A stretch of DNA of 64,000 bases, taken from positions 2,666,001-2,730,000 of the forward strand of contig NW_023503608.1 in NCBI RefSeq assembly GCF_014529535.1, written 5' to 3'. A model generated the notes under the pieces. That model searched no databases and was not told the DNA's origin. It saw only the letters and a program-made list of their open reading frames with translations. The position numbers and the translations under genes are program-made. This DNA is from Bradysia coprophila. Lineage: Eukaryota; Arthropoda; Insecta; Diptera; Sciaridae. Position 1 is the first letter of the stretch. Each line of letters begins with the position of its first letter. Shown here in pieces: positions 45,871 to 60,025 of this stretch.

Positions 45871-48800
45871 ACATGTCCAATTTTGAGCGATGAAAAACAA
45901 CTACAATTAAAACATTTCTCTTTCAATTATGTTTTAATCGGTTAACGTTCACTGGTTTTGCAGAACAATAAAAGCTCCATATATCACACCAATAGATCCA
46001 TTTTCGCTTAATTCCATGATATAACCGATATTCATAACATTTTTTCTTTTTTCAACAATTTTTATCATGGCCTGCGTGCTATTAACTGCTACTGCCTTTT
46101 CTTTAGAGGTATCTTGCGAAAAAAGTCTTAAATCTAACAGAGAAAAATTATCACAAAAAAAATTAAAATCTTTGAGATAACGTTTCCCTTATTTACAAAG
46201 TTACAAAATGACAAACCCAAGTTCCTACCATACTCCATACTTCGTTAGAAGGTAAAAACCTTTACTTCGCATTATATTGAAATTATATTCAATTTGTCAA
46301 AAGAACAGCCAGTTCCTGAATCCGGGTAAAAATACTCAAGCAATGACAATATTCTCATAAACTTTTTTTTTATTTAATTATTTCCACGAAAAAATCATTC
46401 TTGCTTTGACGTCATAACATTGAAGAATATAATATGACTTGACTGCGAAAGTAATTTCTATTGAAAAATGCACCAGCTTCCATTGTAATGTATAAGTATA
46501 TCCATTGCACAATTTAAATAATATTTTATTAAAACGCACTCTCTAAACCGACTGAACAGAGCCATTCAGGGACACTTTATGCTATTATCAAATACCCATA
46601 TATTACCTACAACGCGACTCGCTATCACATACAATTCAACCGAATACCAGCCAAATACTTAAATATAGAATGAATTTCTAGTGCACTAGGTCTTGGCTAA
46701 AAACGAGAACTATGTCAATGTCGAATAGCAACGTAATATAATGTGCCTAGCAAAATCCAGACATGCACAAAAGCTGTGCTTAACAATAAATTATAATTTT
46801 TTTTCTCTTCACATTTTCAATATATAAAATGCATCTCCTCGTTTTCTGTGCATGGGTTGAACTGATAAACAGTGAAATGAGTGCTTGTCGCTGTTTTAAT
46901 CATTCTTTTTTTTGCTACAATTTAAATCATTTGTAAAGTTTCCATCGCACACAGTAACATTACATTCATTTCGAGTTAATAAATTATTTTTCTGTGCTTA
47001 ATTTTCACCGAAGATCTTAATTTATTCTTTTATAATGATCCCATAGCTGAAAGAAACTCATTAAAATTAAGTATTACTCAACAATCAGCTCCAAATGAAA
47101 CTTATTAATTGTTGTATTCTGTAGAATTTATTCAAAATATATAAAAAAAAAATCAGTAAACAGATCTTGTAGACATTGACATACTAACATAGTGCCCATG
47201 ACAGACTTTTCTAAATACAAAAAAAAATCATCGTACAACTGGCTATATTTAATGTACATAAAATGTATGAATTACGTAACCATCGACAACAACATCTAGC
47301 TATCGGTGTGTATCTTTGTTAATCCTTAATCTGTAGTCAATACTGTTCAAACGTGAAAATCCTATTATTTTCGTTAATTAGTAATTCCTATGAATTCATT
47401 CTATTGTGCAATTATTACCATTCGGTATTATATTTATACACATGGATGTTTATAATGGAATGAATGCGAAATGATACAACCTATTTTCGAGTATGAGATA
47501 TGTGTGATTCAGGTAATCTGATTCACCATGAAATCAGAAAAAAACGAATATCATGAAATTTCCTTCCATCTTACAACTCTTTACTTGTTATTTAAGAAAG
47601 AAAAAAAAACCATTTTCTTACTACAATATGAACGCTTTTATAGCATACCTGTGTACATATATATAACCGATTTATATATATAGCGTCACGAGAAAATAGC
47701 CCACACTTATAGATTTCAAAGTATGTTAGTGGGCCAAGGACGACAATGTATAGTTTTTTTTTATATTCATTTCATTTCAACAAAATGTGTGTGCGATATG
47801 CCGTGATGATGACGTTCTATTTCATGCGCAATCTGATATAAATGATATTAGCTTAATATACGAAATTTATTTCATATTATTTGTGCAGAGCTATTTACAT
47901 AAGATTCCATAGTGCATCACGTGTCGTATGAGTATATATCACAAATGCACCAAGTTCTAATCAACCAATTTGTCAATATCAAACAAAATGGAATGTATAA
48001 CTGAAAGAATTTTTTTTTCAGATTAAATTCGAGAGCTCTTATTTTGAATGAGTTAAAGATATTATTGTTGAGTAACGAACAACGAATTGAGTCCGTAATA
48101 GATCAACAATATAACTATATGTATACGAGACATGCATAGCACAATTTTCATGTACTATACTACTTGTAAATCGCAAACTATATATATTCCGTTTCTAGCT
48201 CAAGTTCACCGAAGTCTTTTATGTATTCGTACATTTGGCGATTTATTTTTATGCGAAATAGGTCAAATGCATCATTGCACATATTGCTCTACATTTATGA
48301 TTATGCACATGTTCGAAAATTCTTTATAATATATTGAATTAGAAAAACTGCACTTACTGCAGATTGTTATGATGATCAAAGGTGAATTTATTACTTCATT
48401 AAATCCGAATACATTATTTTGAATGGGCCAATAAATCGGGTATAATAGTAGTCAACATCACAGGATAGTAAAATATTGTTATTGCGGTTGAAATGGGAAA
48501 ATAATTGAAGACATGTTCACAATAACATACTGGGGCTACGACTTCACATTTTTATGGAATAATTTGTTGTTGTTTTTGTGGCTCTGATCCGTTTCTAGCC
48601 AGTTTCTCGTTTACTTGAATGATTAAGTGAATTGATACTTCTTGCCCAGCCCATTTCATTTCAGTCCCATATTTCCCATCTCAGTTTCGCTAGAAAAAGG
48701 AAGAGCCTATCAGATGCTGCCAGAATTTTGCGTGCATTTTTTTTTAGATGGTAAGGCATGCGCTACCATGAACTCCTAATGTTTTAGACTAGTCTAAAAA

Positions 48801-51800
48801 TATTTCACAGCGACATTCCTGTCTTGGAACTGAGTTGATAGTGACAAAAGCCGGTAACTAGCCTTCTTACAGGCCTGGACTGGTCATACTGTCACACATA
48901 ATTCTGGCGATTCACAAATGGACTTTTAAGTGGATTTTGCATGAACATTTTCAAATTTCGTGCCTCTTACAAATTAGTTATATGAAGCCGGTAACCCCCA
49001 AAGGGTTACTTTGTTCAATCTTTCCCGATAGATTCTTATAAGAAATAAAATTTGTATGTCCAGCCTCAAGTCTTATTAGATTTTAAGCAAACATCAAATA
49101 TTTGTTTCTGTCTGCTTATTGACTCAATAAATTAAAGAGAAAAAAAATCTTTAAAACCTGTCAAATGTCATGGCCCGTCATTGATTGTCGCTTCATATAG
49201 CTATGTGCAACATACAGCACTTTACATAAAGTTTCCATCACGACTTTTTAATATCAGTAGTGAAATTTTGAGCAAACATTCGGTGTTACGTTTCATTATC
49301 ATCTTCTTTTTTGCTAACCACTTATCGATTTTATAATGTGCAAAAAAACGCGTTAATACATGAGAACGTCATCAAATCAGAAGAAATTGCCCGTCTATTT
49401 CGGATATTGAAATTTTATTGCAAAATGGTCCCATCAAACGTTTATTAGAAATAATTTCTGGTTTGAGTTCTCGAAGAACCCGAACTACATTTTCGAATGC
49501 AAAATTACATTTTGATCAAATAATCCAAGAATATGTTTCAGAATAAACATTTTCGTCTTGTAAACAATTGAATTCTTTACAGATGCAATGCGATGTAACC
49601 ATTTTTCATATAAATTCTTTAGATTGTCATTACAGTTGTTTAAGTAAAACGTTTGATATTCCGCGTGTAAGAATATTTCTCAGAAATTTTCAGTTTTATT
49701 TAATTCACACATCAATTTGTTTACGTAATGGTAAACCAATTTTCTTCTACTCAGACGAATTGTAGAGGTCAGCGGGTTGCACGGAATCAGAAAACCTAGC
49801 ATAACAGGGTGTAGTTTTGCAATACAAATTATCTTTGGATTTACAAAATCTTTAAATCTGCTACTTCATATAAATACATGACAGCTACTAGAGTTTGACA
49901 TAATCTTTAACTTCAGTATTATTAACATTTTATTTCTAATGCTAATCAGGTCGTCAGAGCTTGTCTCATATTCTTGCAGTCGTTGTCGATTCTAGTCTGG
50001 CTGGATAGGGTTAATTTTAAAGTAAATTTTTTGTTCGCAATTTTCTTTTTAGGTGATACTACTGACTCAGTACTGTTGGTTATTGATTAAAAGCAAAAAT
50101 ACCTTGGAGAGTAGCTCCAGAAAGAAAAGTTTTGTGCGCTACGTTTAGCTTGCTTCACGGAAATTCTTCCCATTCGCTTAAATAGTGTTGTGGATCTCAA
50201 TCGTAGGTTACAATCTCTAGACTTTTGAAAGATTTGGTCGAGTTCTACTGACTCGAATTTATTCACATTCCGGGCCGGGTTTTGAAAGTAACCGGTACAT
50301 CTCTACAATATTTTCGAATTATAATTTAGACTTTGCTTTTTCGTGGGTTATCAAGATCTTTATGGAACTTTTGTTCTTTCGTTAACGATTATACGAGATT
50401 CTTTATTTTAACACGTCTCGTATTCGTGAAATTTCAAGTTAACTTTCACTTATCAAGGCAGAATAAATCGAATTGTTGTGCAAAGCAACACATAAAAACA
50501 AATCGAAAAATAAATGAAATCTTAGCTCTATTCTGCGTAAGGTTCGGGATTCAAAATGAAAAAAAAGTCGATTCGTTGACAGCTTACGTAAATGATGCAT
50601 AAAAAGACCTGTTTCGACGTACACAGTTGAAAGGTAAGATAATTAAGGATAGCAACGTCATTACATTTGAGTCAAATGGAACGTCTAAAATTAGAATGGT
50701 ATAATACACATCCGATTCGTGAATGACAATTCCCTTTTTTATTAAAACTAGGACTCAGTCTTCATGTGTCGTACGATTTTAATAACTGACACGAGTTTCT
50801 GATTGTGTTTAGCTCTCAGTAGAAATTAATTTCTCATAAATCGACCGAATGAGAAATAATTAGCTAATTATAAGGCTTAAGTAATAAGCAGCAAATGTAT
50901 ACCTAGCTATTATATTAACAGAGGGCATAGAAAATGAATTTTCATTGACATGGATGATATAATCTCAGTATATGTATATGTAATGCTCGATATAAACCAA
51001 TCTGTTTATATATAGGTACACTGGTACACACACTCCAACTGAGTAATAATTCGCGAATAATTTAATAAAATGCAAATGAAATGGAAAATTATTGTGTATT
51101 GAAAACGTGTATATAAAAAAAAACGAAAAACTATTATTAATTGGTGTCACTGTCAGTAGGTTAGTGGGACATGGTACAAAAATGAAATATATGGCATAAA
51201 TCGAATCGGTTTCACTCTCGTATAATTATTCAACATATTATGTAGATTTTATCCAATTGTACATACTCGCATTATACCTAAATGAAACTTAAAAAAAAAA
51301 AAATTCCAGTATAATTTTTGCAGTAATCGTGTTTCTTTTTGCACTTTCGCTTTCATTTTTATTTTAATTTTCGGTTTTCGGATGAAATAATAATCGTTGA
51401 CCGTGTGTTGTATGTGTCTATATAATGTTATGTATATGAAAAATATAAAAATATTTTTAAATGTTTCTTACAGTCAGACATATAACACTAAAATATACCC
51501 ACTGCTGGTTCTTATATAACTTTCAAAAAAAAGAGAATACCATGTACTTAAACTGGATGTGTGCAATATAATTGCCAAAGTTAAAAATGGAAACTCATTT
51601 TTATAGTTGTTAATTTGGAAAATAAATATTTGGTTATGAATGAATATAATAACACAAAGAGCTAATGAAACATTTATCGAATTGGTTATTAGTTTCGGGT
51701 ATAAAATTGTGTGTGCATTGCTTATAATCAATTAAAAAAATTGAATTTTAATTTCGATTTCATTAATCTACCTATCTATCTTCATAGAATGCCAGTCAGA

Positions 51801-53329
51801 GTGTTCAGGTTTTTCGTTTTATTATAGTCTGGCGACGCGACGTTCTTACATTTCTCTTTTTATCCCTTAGACGTTATACAGTACACAAACTCATTGATAT
51901 TCTATTTAAAGAAATAAAAAAACAATGAGCGTACATACAAAATTTAAATGTAAGGTACACAAACCAGACTTCCCTTTTCCCTTTTTCATTTCTTCTTCTT
52001 CTTTTTCCTTCCATCCATTCAAAACTGTGTACCTTTAACGTATCATGCATTGCACAACTGTATTAACAACATTTCAGACGGATTACTCTCGTTGCAAAAT
52101 TATTATTTATTTCGTAATAACCACGAAAAAAAAACACTTACCATAAAAATCATCAACGCAAAAATTTGTGTGTATATATAGTTTTGAAGAACACGCACAC
52201 ACCAAAATGATTTTCATTTCGGCGTCGACAAATTTATACACACATCAAGCTAAAAAAGATCTTTATATTTCTTTTCGTTTTTTAAATGTTGGATCGAAAT
52301 GACGAAAATTCTCTTCAATTTATTATTTATAGGGACACCAAAACGACTGGACAGAGTTTTACATTTTTGTTGGTACATTAATTATTCAGGTCTAACACAC
52401 AGTTAATTGATGGAATGAAACACACACGAAAAAAAAGAGTTAAGAAATGACGAAAAAAACCAATTGGAAAAAAATAAGTTTTGTGTACACAACCCTGCAT
52501 TTGAAAGATATTCATATACAAACCTATTACTATGTTTGTACAAACACAGAGAGCAGATATACGAATTTGTATAGTAGTTTTTTTATAATTCAGACGTTTT
52601 TTTTTAATTTTCTGTCCTTGGCACAGTTAGCGCCTCAATGCACGCAACACTCAATGCACACCTGTAACATTTATATTTTTATGTTTTGTTAGCAACAATT
52701 AATTTGATATACATATCTGCTGTGTGTATTTATATTTAGTTTATTTATCTGCCATGATGGAAACTGTATAGATTTGATAAACGAATTCGGTGCACTGATG
52801 GTGGTAATCTGTGCATTTGATTCACGATATATCACTGATGAGATACGGTTAAATGATTTGAAGAACAATTATATTTTTTTGAATTAAAAGCAACTAGGAC
52901 CTGAGACAGACACTTGACTAATATCACCAGCAGTTTCTATTTGAAATTTTTTATGTCCTCGATATGGTAGCGGACAGGTTCTGTCGCATCTCACGCCTCA
53001 TTATATGAAATCATACATTGAATGAAGTTCAAATCGACTTGGAGATCGACGCATAATTTTTTTGATCTATTGGTTCACCTGATGTTAAGACTGGGCAGAG
53101 AGGGATACCTTTCATTCCCTTGAGCCAATTTTTTTTAAAGGCCCTCACACGCTGATATGTATATCTAGTTCACAGAACTGTAGAACCGGTAAATGAGAGG
53201 AACGGAATTTGAATACTAGTCGACGAAGTCCTACTATTTTTGATAGTTTATCTCATAAATTGGATTATCTTTTAATCGTTAAATGTGCTGTTCTGTTGGA
53301 AACGGCAGGTGTATCACGCTGCATTTATT

Positions 53330-53461
53330 TGATCTGTTTCTTCTTTTGTTGAGTATATTTCAGAAAATCTAATACTTCATTTGTTTCAACATTTATTTCA
53401 CTGTATAAAACCAGAGCAGAGACCCATCGCTTATTTTTGTCATTGTTGTCGATAACAGATG
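53330..53461 (+). repeat. Degenerate TTAA-type MITE fragment
   Basis: Shares AATACTTCATTTG, ATTTCACTGTATAAAACC and TTGTTGTCGATAACAGATG with the family; the termini are lost. Confidence 0.5.
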
Positions 53462-56294
53462 TCAAACTTGTACCCAAAACGTTTTCATTTGGTACAACTA
53501 GAATCACATGATGAACAAGACAATCATAAATAATCGAGTGTGGATAGTTACGGCTACGTCTGTACGTTATAAAGATTGGCCTGTGGTTTCAGAACGAATT
53601 TATAAATAATTTTATTTAATTTCAAATGCTTCAATAACAAAACAAGAAAAAAAATGAAATTAATTTACGGTCATCCAAATCGTTTTTTTTTTTATTTTAT
53701 ATTATTTATAGACTTGATAACATTGACCTCAAATCAAACTGCACTTGAGCTAATATGTATTTTTGACGTTAAGAAATACATTTACAACTCAGCATTAGTT
53801 TTCGTTCTAACGTTAAAATCGGATGATTGGTTGTAGATATTCTGTTTCAATTATAATTTAACATAATTCGAATAAAAGCCTTTACATTGAACAATCGATT
53901 TATTTCGAAAATTTTTCTCCTAATGGTTTTTATGTGAGTTTACCTTATTTAGACGTCGATTAATTATTACTCGTTGTGTTGTTTCAAAATAGAATACAAA
54001 ACTTGCAAACAAACAAAATACAAAAATAGTCACGTGCTGACATATTTAGAGTCTCGTGGTGTGAAAAGCACATCAGGGTGCAATCATCACCATAGACTAT
54101 TTTTTTGTAAACGAAAAAATAAATTTGAAATTTACATACATCCCGACAAGAAGAAAAAAATATCTTCGAACTTTCTCTCCGTTATTATCCCAAAATCTGA
54201 GTAAATATTTTCGAAAGACATAACGAAAATTATACGCTTTAAAAGTACACAATACCCTTTGACTTTTCATATTATTAACAATGAAAAAAACATAAATGTT
54301 TATATTGTCCCTCTGCAAGTCATTAAAGAATTTATCGTTTTATATTCGGTTGTTTGTTAGTTTATGCATTTTTTTTGTATTTATGTGCATCGTAGCCGAA
54401 AAATAGACGGACATTATCAGGACGAAGTAGGGAAAAAAATCTCTTTTATGGTGCAATAGGTGCAATAAAAAAACGGTTCTTATCCACATTGTTTACTGGG
54501 ATCCTTCACCGAAACGTTTTTTTTTTACGATAATAGTTATCGGTCGTTTTCACATCTTAATGGGTACGACTGTTTCGTATTTTAATAATTTCAAAATTAG
54601 TTACAGTACTTTGCTGAAGCGTGTGGAGTAAAATATTGTTACAAGTCAAACCATGTGAATTGCTCAGACTTTATACAGTCAAGAGTCAAATTTTGAGAAT
54701 GACATTTTTAGTGAATGGTTTGTGAGAATTTATTTGTTAGATAGAAGTCTGTACAACATGAGTTCTGAAAAGTCTTTGCACCAGTTTTCTTTCTTCTTTT
54801 CGAATTGATGCGGATGAAAAAAGGTTTACCGACCGGTTTCAATCTTGTGTAGACAACATTATTGATTGCCCACCCTGCGAAGCAAAGCCCAAAATTTGCG
54901 GAAGAAATGCACAAAGAAAAGTTTGGAAATCGAATGAAGTGTTAGGAATTCATTCGCAAATAATACTAGACTTTGGGTGGAACCAAGAACATTAACTTAA
55001 TGTTACCGGAACGAGACTTCGTTTATATCGTTCTTAGCGTTAAATCGTTCTTTTTAATTCACAGATGTTTCTGATTTTTCAAAGAACAACATTTCAAAAC
55101 ATTTTCGCTTAACCTACCACATCCAAAAAATGTTGTCATTCTCGCAAAGTTACATAAAAATTGAACGAATTTTATAATTCGTTTATCCGCGAATCTTGTC
55201 TGCGCGTGTTTTTTTTTCTCTCTCTTCTTTCTTTTGCAGACATATCGTCAGTTTCTTTGTGATTCTTGTGAATCACAACAGACTTTTACCAACTCTTTTT
55301 GTACTTACACGAAAAAGGGTAATGTTAAGTCATACATAAAATATTACTTGTACAATGTACAGTACAAGCGACATATGGTATTCTTGATTCATTTGTTTAT
55401 TACGTTTCGCATGTCTGGTTATTTATATCATGTAAAATTTGCATAAATATTTTTTTTTATAAAGTTTGCATTCAACGAGGGGAAGAGTGTGAATGTTACT
55501 CATTATCATTGCGAAATTATTTTTGGGATTAAGAATTTTGTATTTGGTACCTGCTTACATTTTGCAAAAATGTTTGGATGGACTCTCTTCAAATAGTCAT
55601 GCTCTGTAAACTTTTCAGTACCGGTTACCGGTTAAGTTAACTTTCCTTTTTAAAAAAAACCTAATTATTGCAGAAGAACAAAGAACATTTTTCATGTCGT
55701 TGAGAATATGAATTGAGAAAATACTTTTGTATCAAGCAGATGTATCTAGCGACTTTTGTGAACTAGCTAGTTTCGAGTTTAAAACTCAGCAAAAAATTCT
55801 TGAAATTAAAAACGAAAAATTTATAAACAAAATTTTAAGCTGCTTGTTCGAAGTCTCACGCCTGGTCTTACGAATCGTAAAAAGGTTAAAATACACAACC
55901 AAAGTTTTCTGTTTAATCATACGGAATTGGTTGGCATGAACCTGATTTTTTAAATTGAAAAAGTTAATTAAAAACGACAGCTAATTAAAAGAAATGGAAA
56001 GTATTGGTCAACGCCAAAAAAATATGTAGTCCGAATATGATTTACGTGTTTAAGCGAAATGTTTCATACCTATGCTCTTTGGGGTTCTCCTGTTCGAAGC
56101 AGATAAAACCACGCGGCACCATTCTCATTGAAAGTATTTATTGAGCTTCAGAAAGGTTCATTAATTGAGTGAATGAAACAGCTGTGATATAATACTATGC
56201 ACTATTGAAAAAATTGGAAATTATACACGAAGTTACTACTAATTAAATTAAAACGTTTCACAGAAGCTAAGCCAGTTCACCAGTTCTGATATCG

Positions 56295-56442
56295 AATCTA
56301 TTACTTCGCTTGAACTAACTAGTTTCAAAAGACTGATATGAAATCTTTTACTTCAACTGTTTAAACATCCATTTTACCATGTATGACTGTAATAGCAAGA
56401 GTTGATCGCTTATTTTTATTTCCGCTGTCGATAACATATGAC
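56295..56442 (+). repeat. Degenerate TTAA-type MITE fragment
   Basis: AATCTATTACTTCGCTTGAA, CATTTTACCATGTATGA and GCTGTCGATAACATATG match the family pattern in order and spacing; the termini are lost. Confidence 0.5.
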
Positions 56443-57695
56443 ATTGCCATTCGTAAATGATCGCAAGATGCACTGTTTGTGTTTTCCAAAGCAATGATTT
56501 TGTAAATCCATCTTATATCTCCAACCAAAATATTTCTGGTATTCTTTGGGGCATAACAAGGTATATGTTTGCGAAAGTTTGTTACATAGTCTAGATGCCT
56601 TGTTTCACTCGTTTATTGAGTTGCTTGTCGACAAAAAAAACTGTTAGAATAAAGATTTTAGACTATGGAACGAATTTCCGGCAAGCATGTACCGCCTTAT
56701 TATGTACGCCAAAAATTCTGAAACAATTGAAAAGTTCCGAATAAAAATCTCTGAATTTTTTCGTAACTTTTCCGAATTTTCGGAACTTTTCAGAATTAAA
56801 ATTCTCTAAAATTAGCCCTGAATGCATATGTTGGTGTAAGTTGAAGCGTTTTAAAAGAAACCGACCAAATTAGATGTGCAAGTCGCAACCAGTAAAAAAC
56901 GATCTTTTCAAAAACAAATATTGACAATAAATAAAAATCATCAACTCTATTACGTCCCAAAGTCCCCAAGATGCAACTAGCGTTTCTCCGTTGAATTGCA
57001 ATAGAAACCTTTTGCAATAGGTAATCCATGTAGCGTGGTTGGCCAGAAGCTTTTCGCATTAATGAACCCAATTTCTTAATAAATGTACTTGTTGCGGGAC
57101 CCATGCAACCTAGTGATTCAAAAGCAATGGGTTAGATCTGAAAGAAATCGTGCTTCCGATTCCGATCCTATAAATCACATGACATCTTATTGTGAAAATT
57201 GTGTGTCTCATCTGTACCGTCATACCTTGATCTTTAAAAACTGATTCGCTCAACGATATTACCAAATAATTTTTTTTTTGAGCTAAACATTTCAATCGAG
57301 CGGCATAATTCATTATAGCCATTATACGCGCTTCCCTTTCCAAAGCCGAAACATTTTCTATATATGAAAAGTCAGGTATATTGAAATGTTAAAATCATTT
57401 CGTCCATATATTCAAACATTTCCATCAATTTTTGAAAAAAAAGGCAAAGAAGAAAAAAATTTACACAGAAAAAATGTAATATCATCGAACTATATGTATA
57501 TCTGGTCTTTTTCCACATTTTTGTGATTGTGTAAGTGCTTTTCTGTATGGCAGACAATATTTTTTTTTCTTCTCTGTATATTTCAATGTGTTCAAATATT
57601 ACAACATGGTTATAGTCATGCGCGTAAACAAGATTTTCTGATATCCCAATCGGCTCTCCGAACAAGAAAAATGTTATTTTACGATTTGTGAGAAA

Positions 57696-57863
57696 GGGGC
57701 CGTTCATAAATTACGTAACGCAAAAATTGATAATTTTCAGACCCCCCCCCCCGGGTCTGTAACGCTAAAATGTATGGAACCTTAAAAAAAATGTATGGAC
57801 CGTAACGCCAGGTCAACACCCCCCCCCCCGGGTATTTGCGTTACGTAATTTATGAACGGCCCC
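57696..57863. mobile_element. MITE with GGGGCCGTTCATAAATTACG ends and poly-C tracts
   Basis: 168 bp. Perfect inverted ends of at least 26 bp, starting GGGGCCGTTCATAAATTACG and continuing to TAACGC. Inside are two runs of about 11-12 C residues, each followed by GGGT, and repeated AATGTATGGA words. Short elements with these ends are, from memory, common in arthropod genomes. The perfect ends suggest recent activity. Confidence 0.85.
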
Positions 57864-59919
57864 AAAGGTGATGCGGCGGAGCCGGGGGGACTTCGTCGTG
57901 ACCCACTAACCTACTAAAAAGTCTCTGAGCAGAGACTATCTATAATCAAGTGAGCTGGGAATTGATGTAAACAAACACTGTGTTATAAATAAATAACTAC
58001 ACAAAAGTACGCTTTTGATGTAGGTACACGCAGAGTGAAGTGTTGCGAATGTAGGTACGTACATTCATTATATTGTGTACGCATTATTATTATTTCGAAT
58101 GGACAAATATATCACAGAATATACGGATTATACAACTTTAAATAATTAATTTTTGGGTTTTTATCATTGCGATGAATGCGAACGCAATATGAAGCGACGA
58201 ATGGGAAAGAAACGAAAGACAGAAAAACAACCTAATTGACTTACCCGCTTACCCAACATTACAACTTAAATGTCCATTAATATCATCCGCCAATTATGCT
58301 TACTGCATTTACCCTGCAACAATTTTCATGTTTATTATTCGACTTATATACAAAAACCACAATGAAACAACATAAAAGGTTTTCATTTTCGGTGTGTCGT
58401 AATTGTTGTAAAACAGCATACAGCTTAGGCTCGCGCAACTTGCACTTTCGTTTTTATTTTTATTTTTGTTTGTTGTGATAAAAACGAGAGAGAAAAAAAT
58501 AAATAAATAAACTTGAAAACTGACGCTTGGCAAATTATTTTTTTATTTTATTTTGTTTTCGGTTGGTCTTTTGTTTTATCTTCTAGAAAATTAGCTTACG
58601 TTAAATGTGTAAATTTATGAAGAAAATTTGTTTATTTAGGCGGAAGGTAAATGTAGAAATTTCTTGTTAGCGAAATCAGAAGGGCATTGTTAAAAGTTAT
58701 AACACCAAAAAAACACAAACAAAACGAATAGGAAATAATGAAGAAAATTAAATATTTATTCCTAACTGAAAACAATTCATGAAAATGGTTGGGACACTAT
58801 TTTTGTAAGCTAACAAAGTAATTTTGGAACCACTCATTTACTCATGCAACACTTTTGTGAACATGAAAAGCACATTGGTGACGTAATCATTTATACATTT
58901 AGCTATGACCATAGATGGATATGGACAGAACAGTTGTACAGAGAATTTCAATTCTCAAAAATAAATCCTATGGAGTTTCCATTTTCATGGATTTAAAAAT
59001 CGCGTATCTTCCACAGAAACTGCGGAACTTCTTATGACCAAAATTTCAACATTTCGCTGAATTTCATTTTTTTTAGGCGATCGGTGAAATTGTAATTCGG
59101 ATATTAATTTCAATTTGTTTCACTTAATATTTAAAGGTGGGCATTTTAAAGAGCTACTTAAAAAAAGTAATTTTCAATTAAAGTAATTCGTTCAAGATGT
59201 GAACACACATCATTCTTCCGCTTAATGGCAGGGAACTCATAATTTGTTGGATACACGAATACACGGCAATTGCGAAATGCATATATTACACAGATCATTA
59301 CGTTTAAAGAAAAAAATGGGACTGGGTCCCATACTGAGTGTCCTATAATAATTTACTGGCAAATTTGCATCTGCGAAATTGCAGTTTTTGTTTTAGTTAA
59401 CAAAGTGATTCATTTTTGATTGAAGAGGAAACAATAAAGTTGGTAGTGAATAACACGGATGCCCTTTGTTTTATTACATTATTTCAGTCTGTATTAAATG
59501 AACGATGCCATTATGTTTCGTCCATGCTTCTATTTCACTCTGGATATTGATTTTCGTCTTTGTTTCCATAACAGACTGGCAATTAATTTTATTAAAATGT
59601 AAAGTAGACAATGTTGACTTGGCGCCTATTCGAACATATTCCCCAAAATATTTAGTGGAACGAGAATCGTTTATGTAGCGATCATTGAATTAATTTCAAG
59701 CTCAATTTTAATCTTATTGAAACAAATCTACTTAGCAATATGAATAGCTCTCGTATATGCACAATTTCGCCTTTTCGATGAGTATTTCCGACAAAAGAAA
59801 AAGTGACTTATTACAACTCAAAGATAACCATTTCTATAATTTTATTTAAACAGACGTCATCCAGTCCAGACGGTCAAGCCTATGAGCGCGTAACGAAATC
59901 ATCAGTTTAACCTTATAGG

Positions 59920-60025
59920 AACGACTATAGATAGCGATGACAAGAGAAAACGATGAGGTCTGGCTTGTGTTGTCTTATAGAGTGGAATGTTTGATCAAAT
60001 ATATTGAAGTAATAGATTTTGAATT
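59920..60025 (-). repeat. Degenerate TTAA-type MITE fragment
   Basis: Carries a weakened ACTATAGATAGCGATGACAA and a clear TATTGAAGTAATAGATTTTG, in the order of the reverse-oriented family. Confidence 0.4.

Noticed and set aside
58888-59045. TGACCA / TGGTCA words near the beta-FTZ-F1 exon as receptor sites
   Set aside because: They miss the consensus at key positions and are expected by chance at this length.
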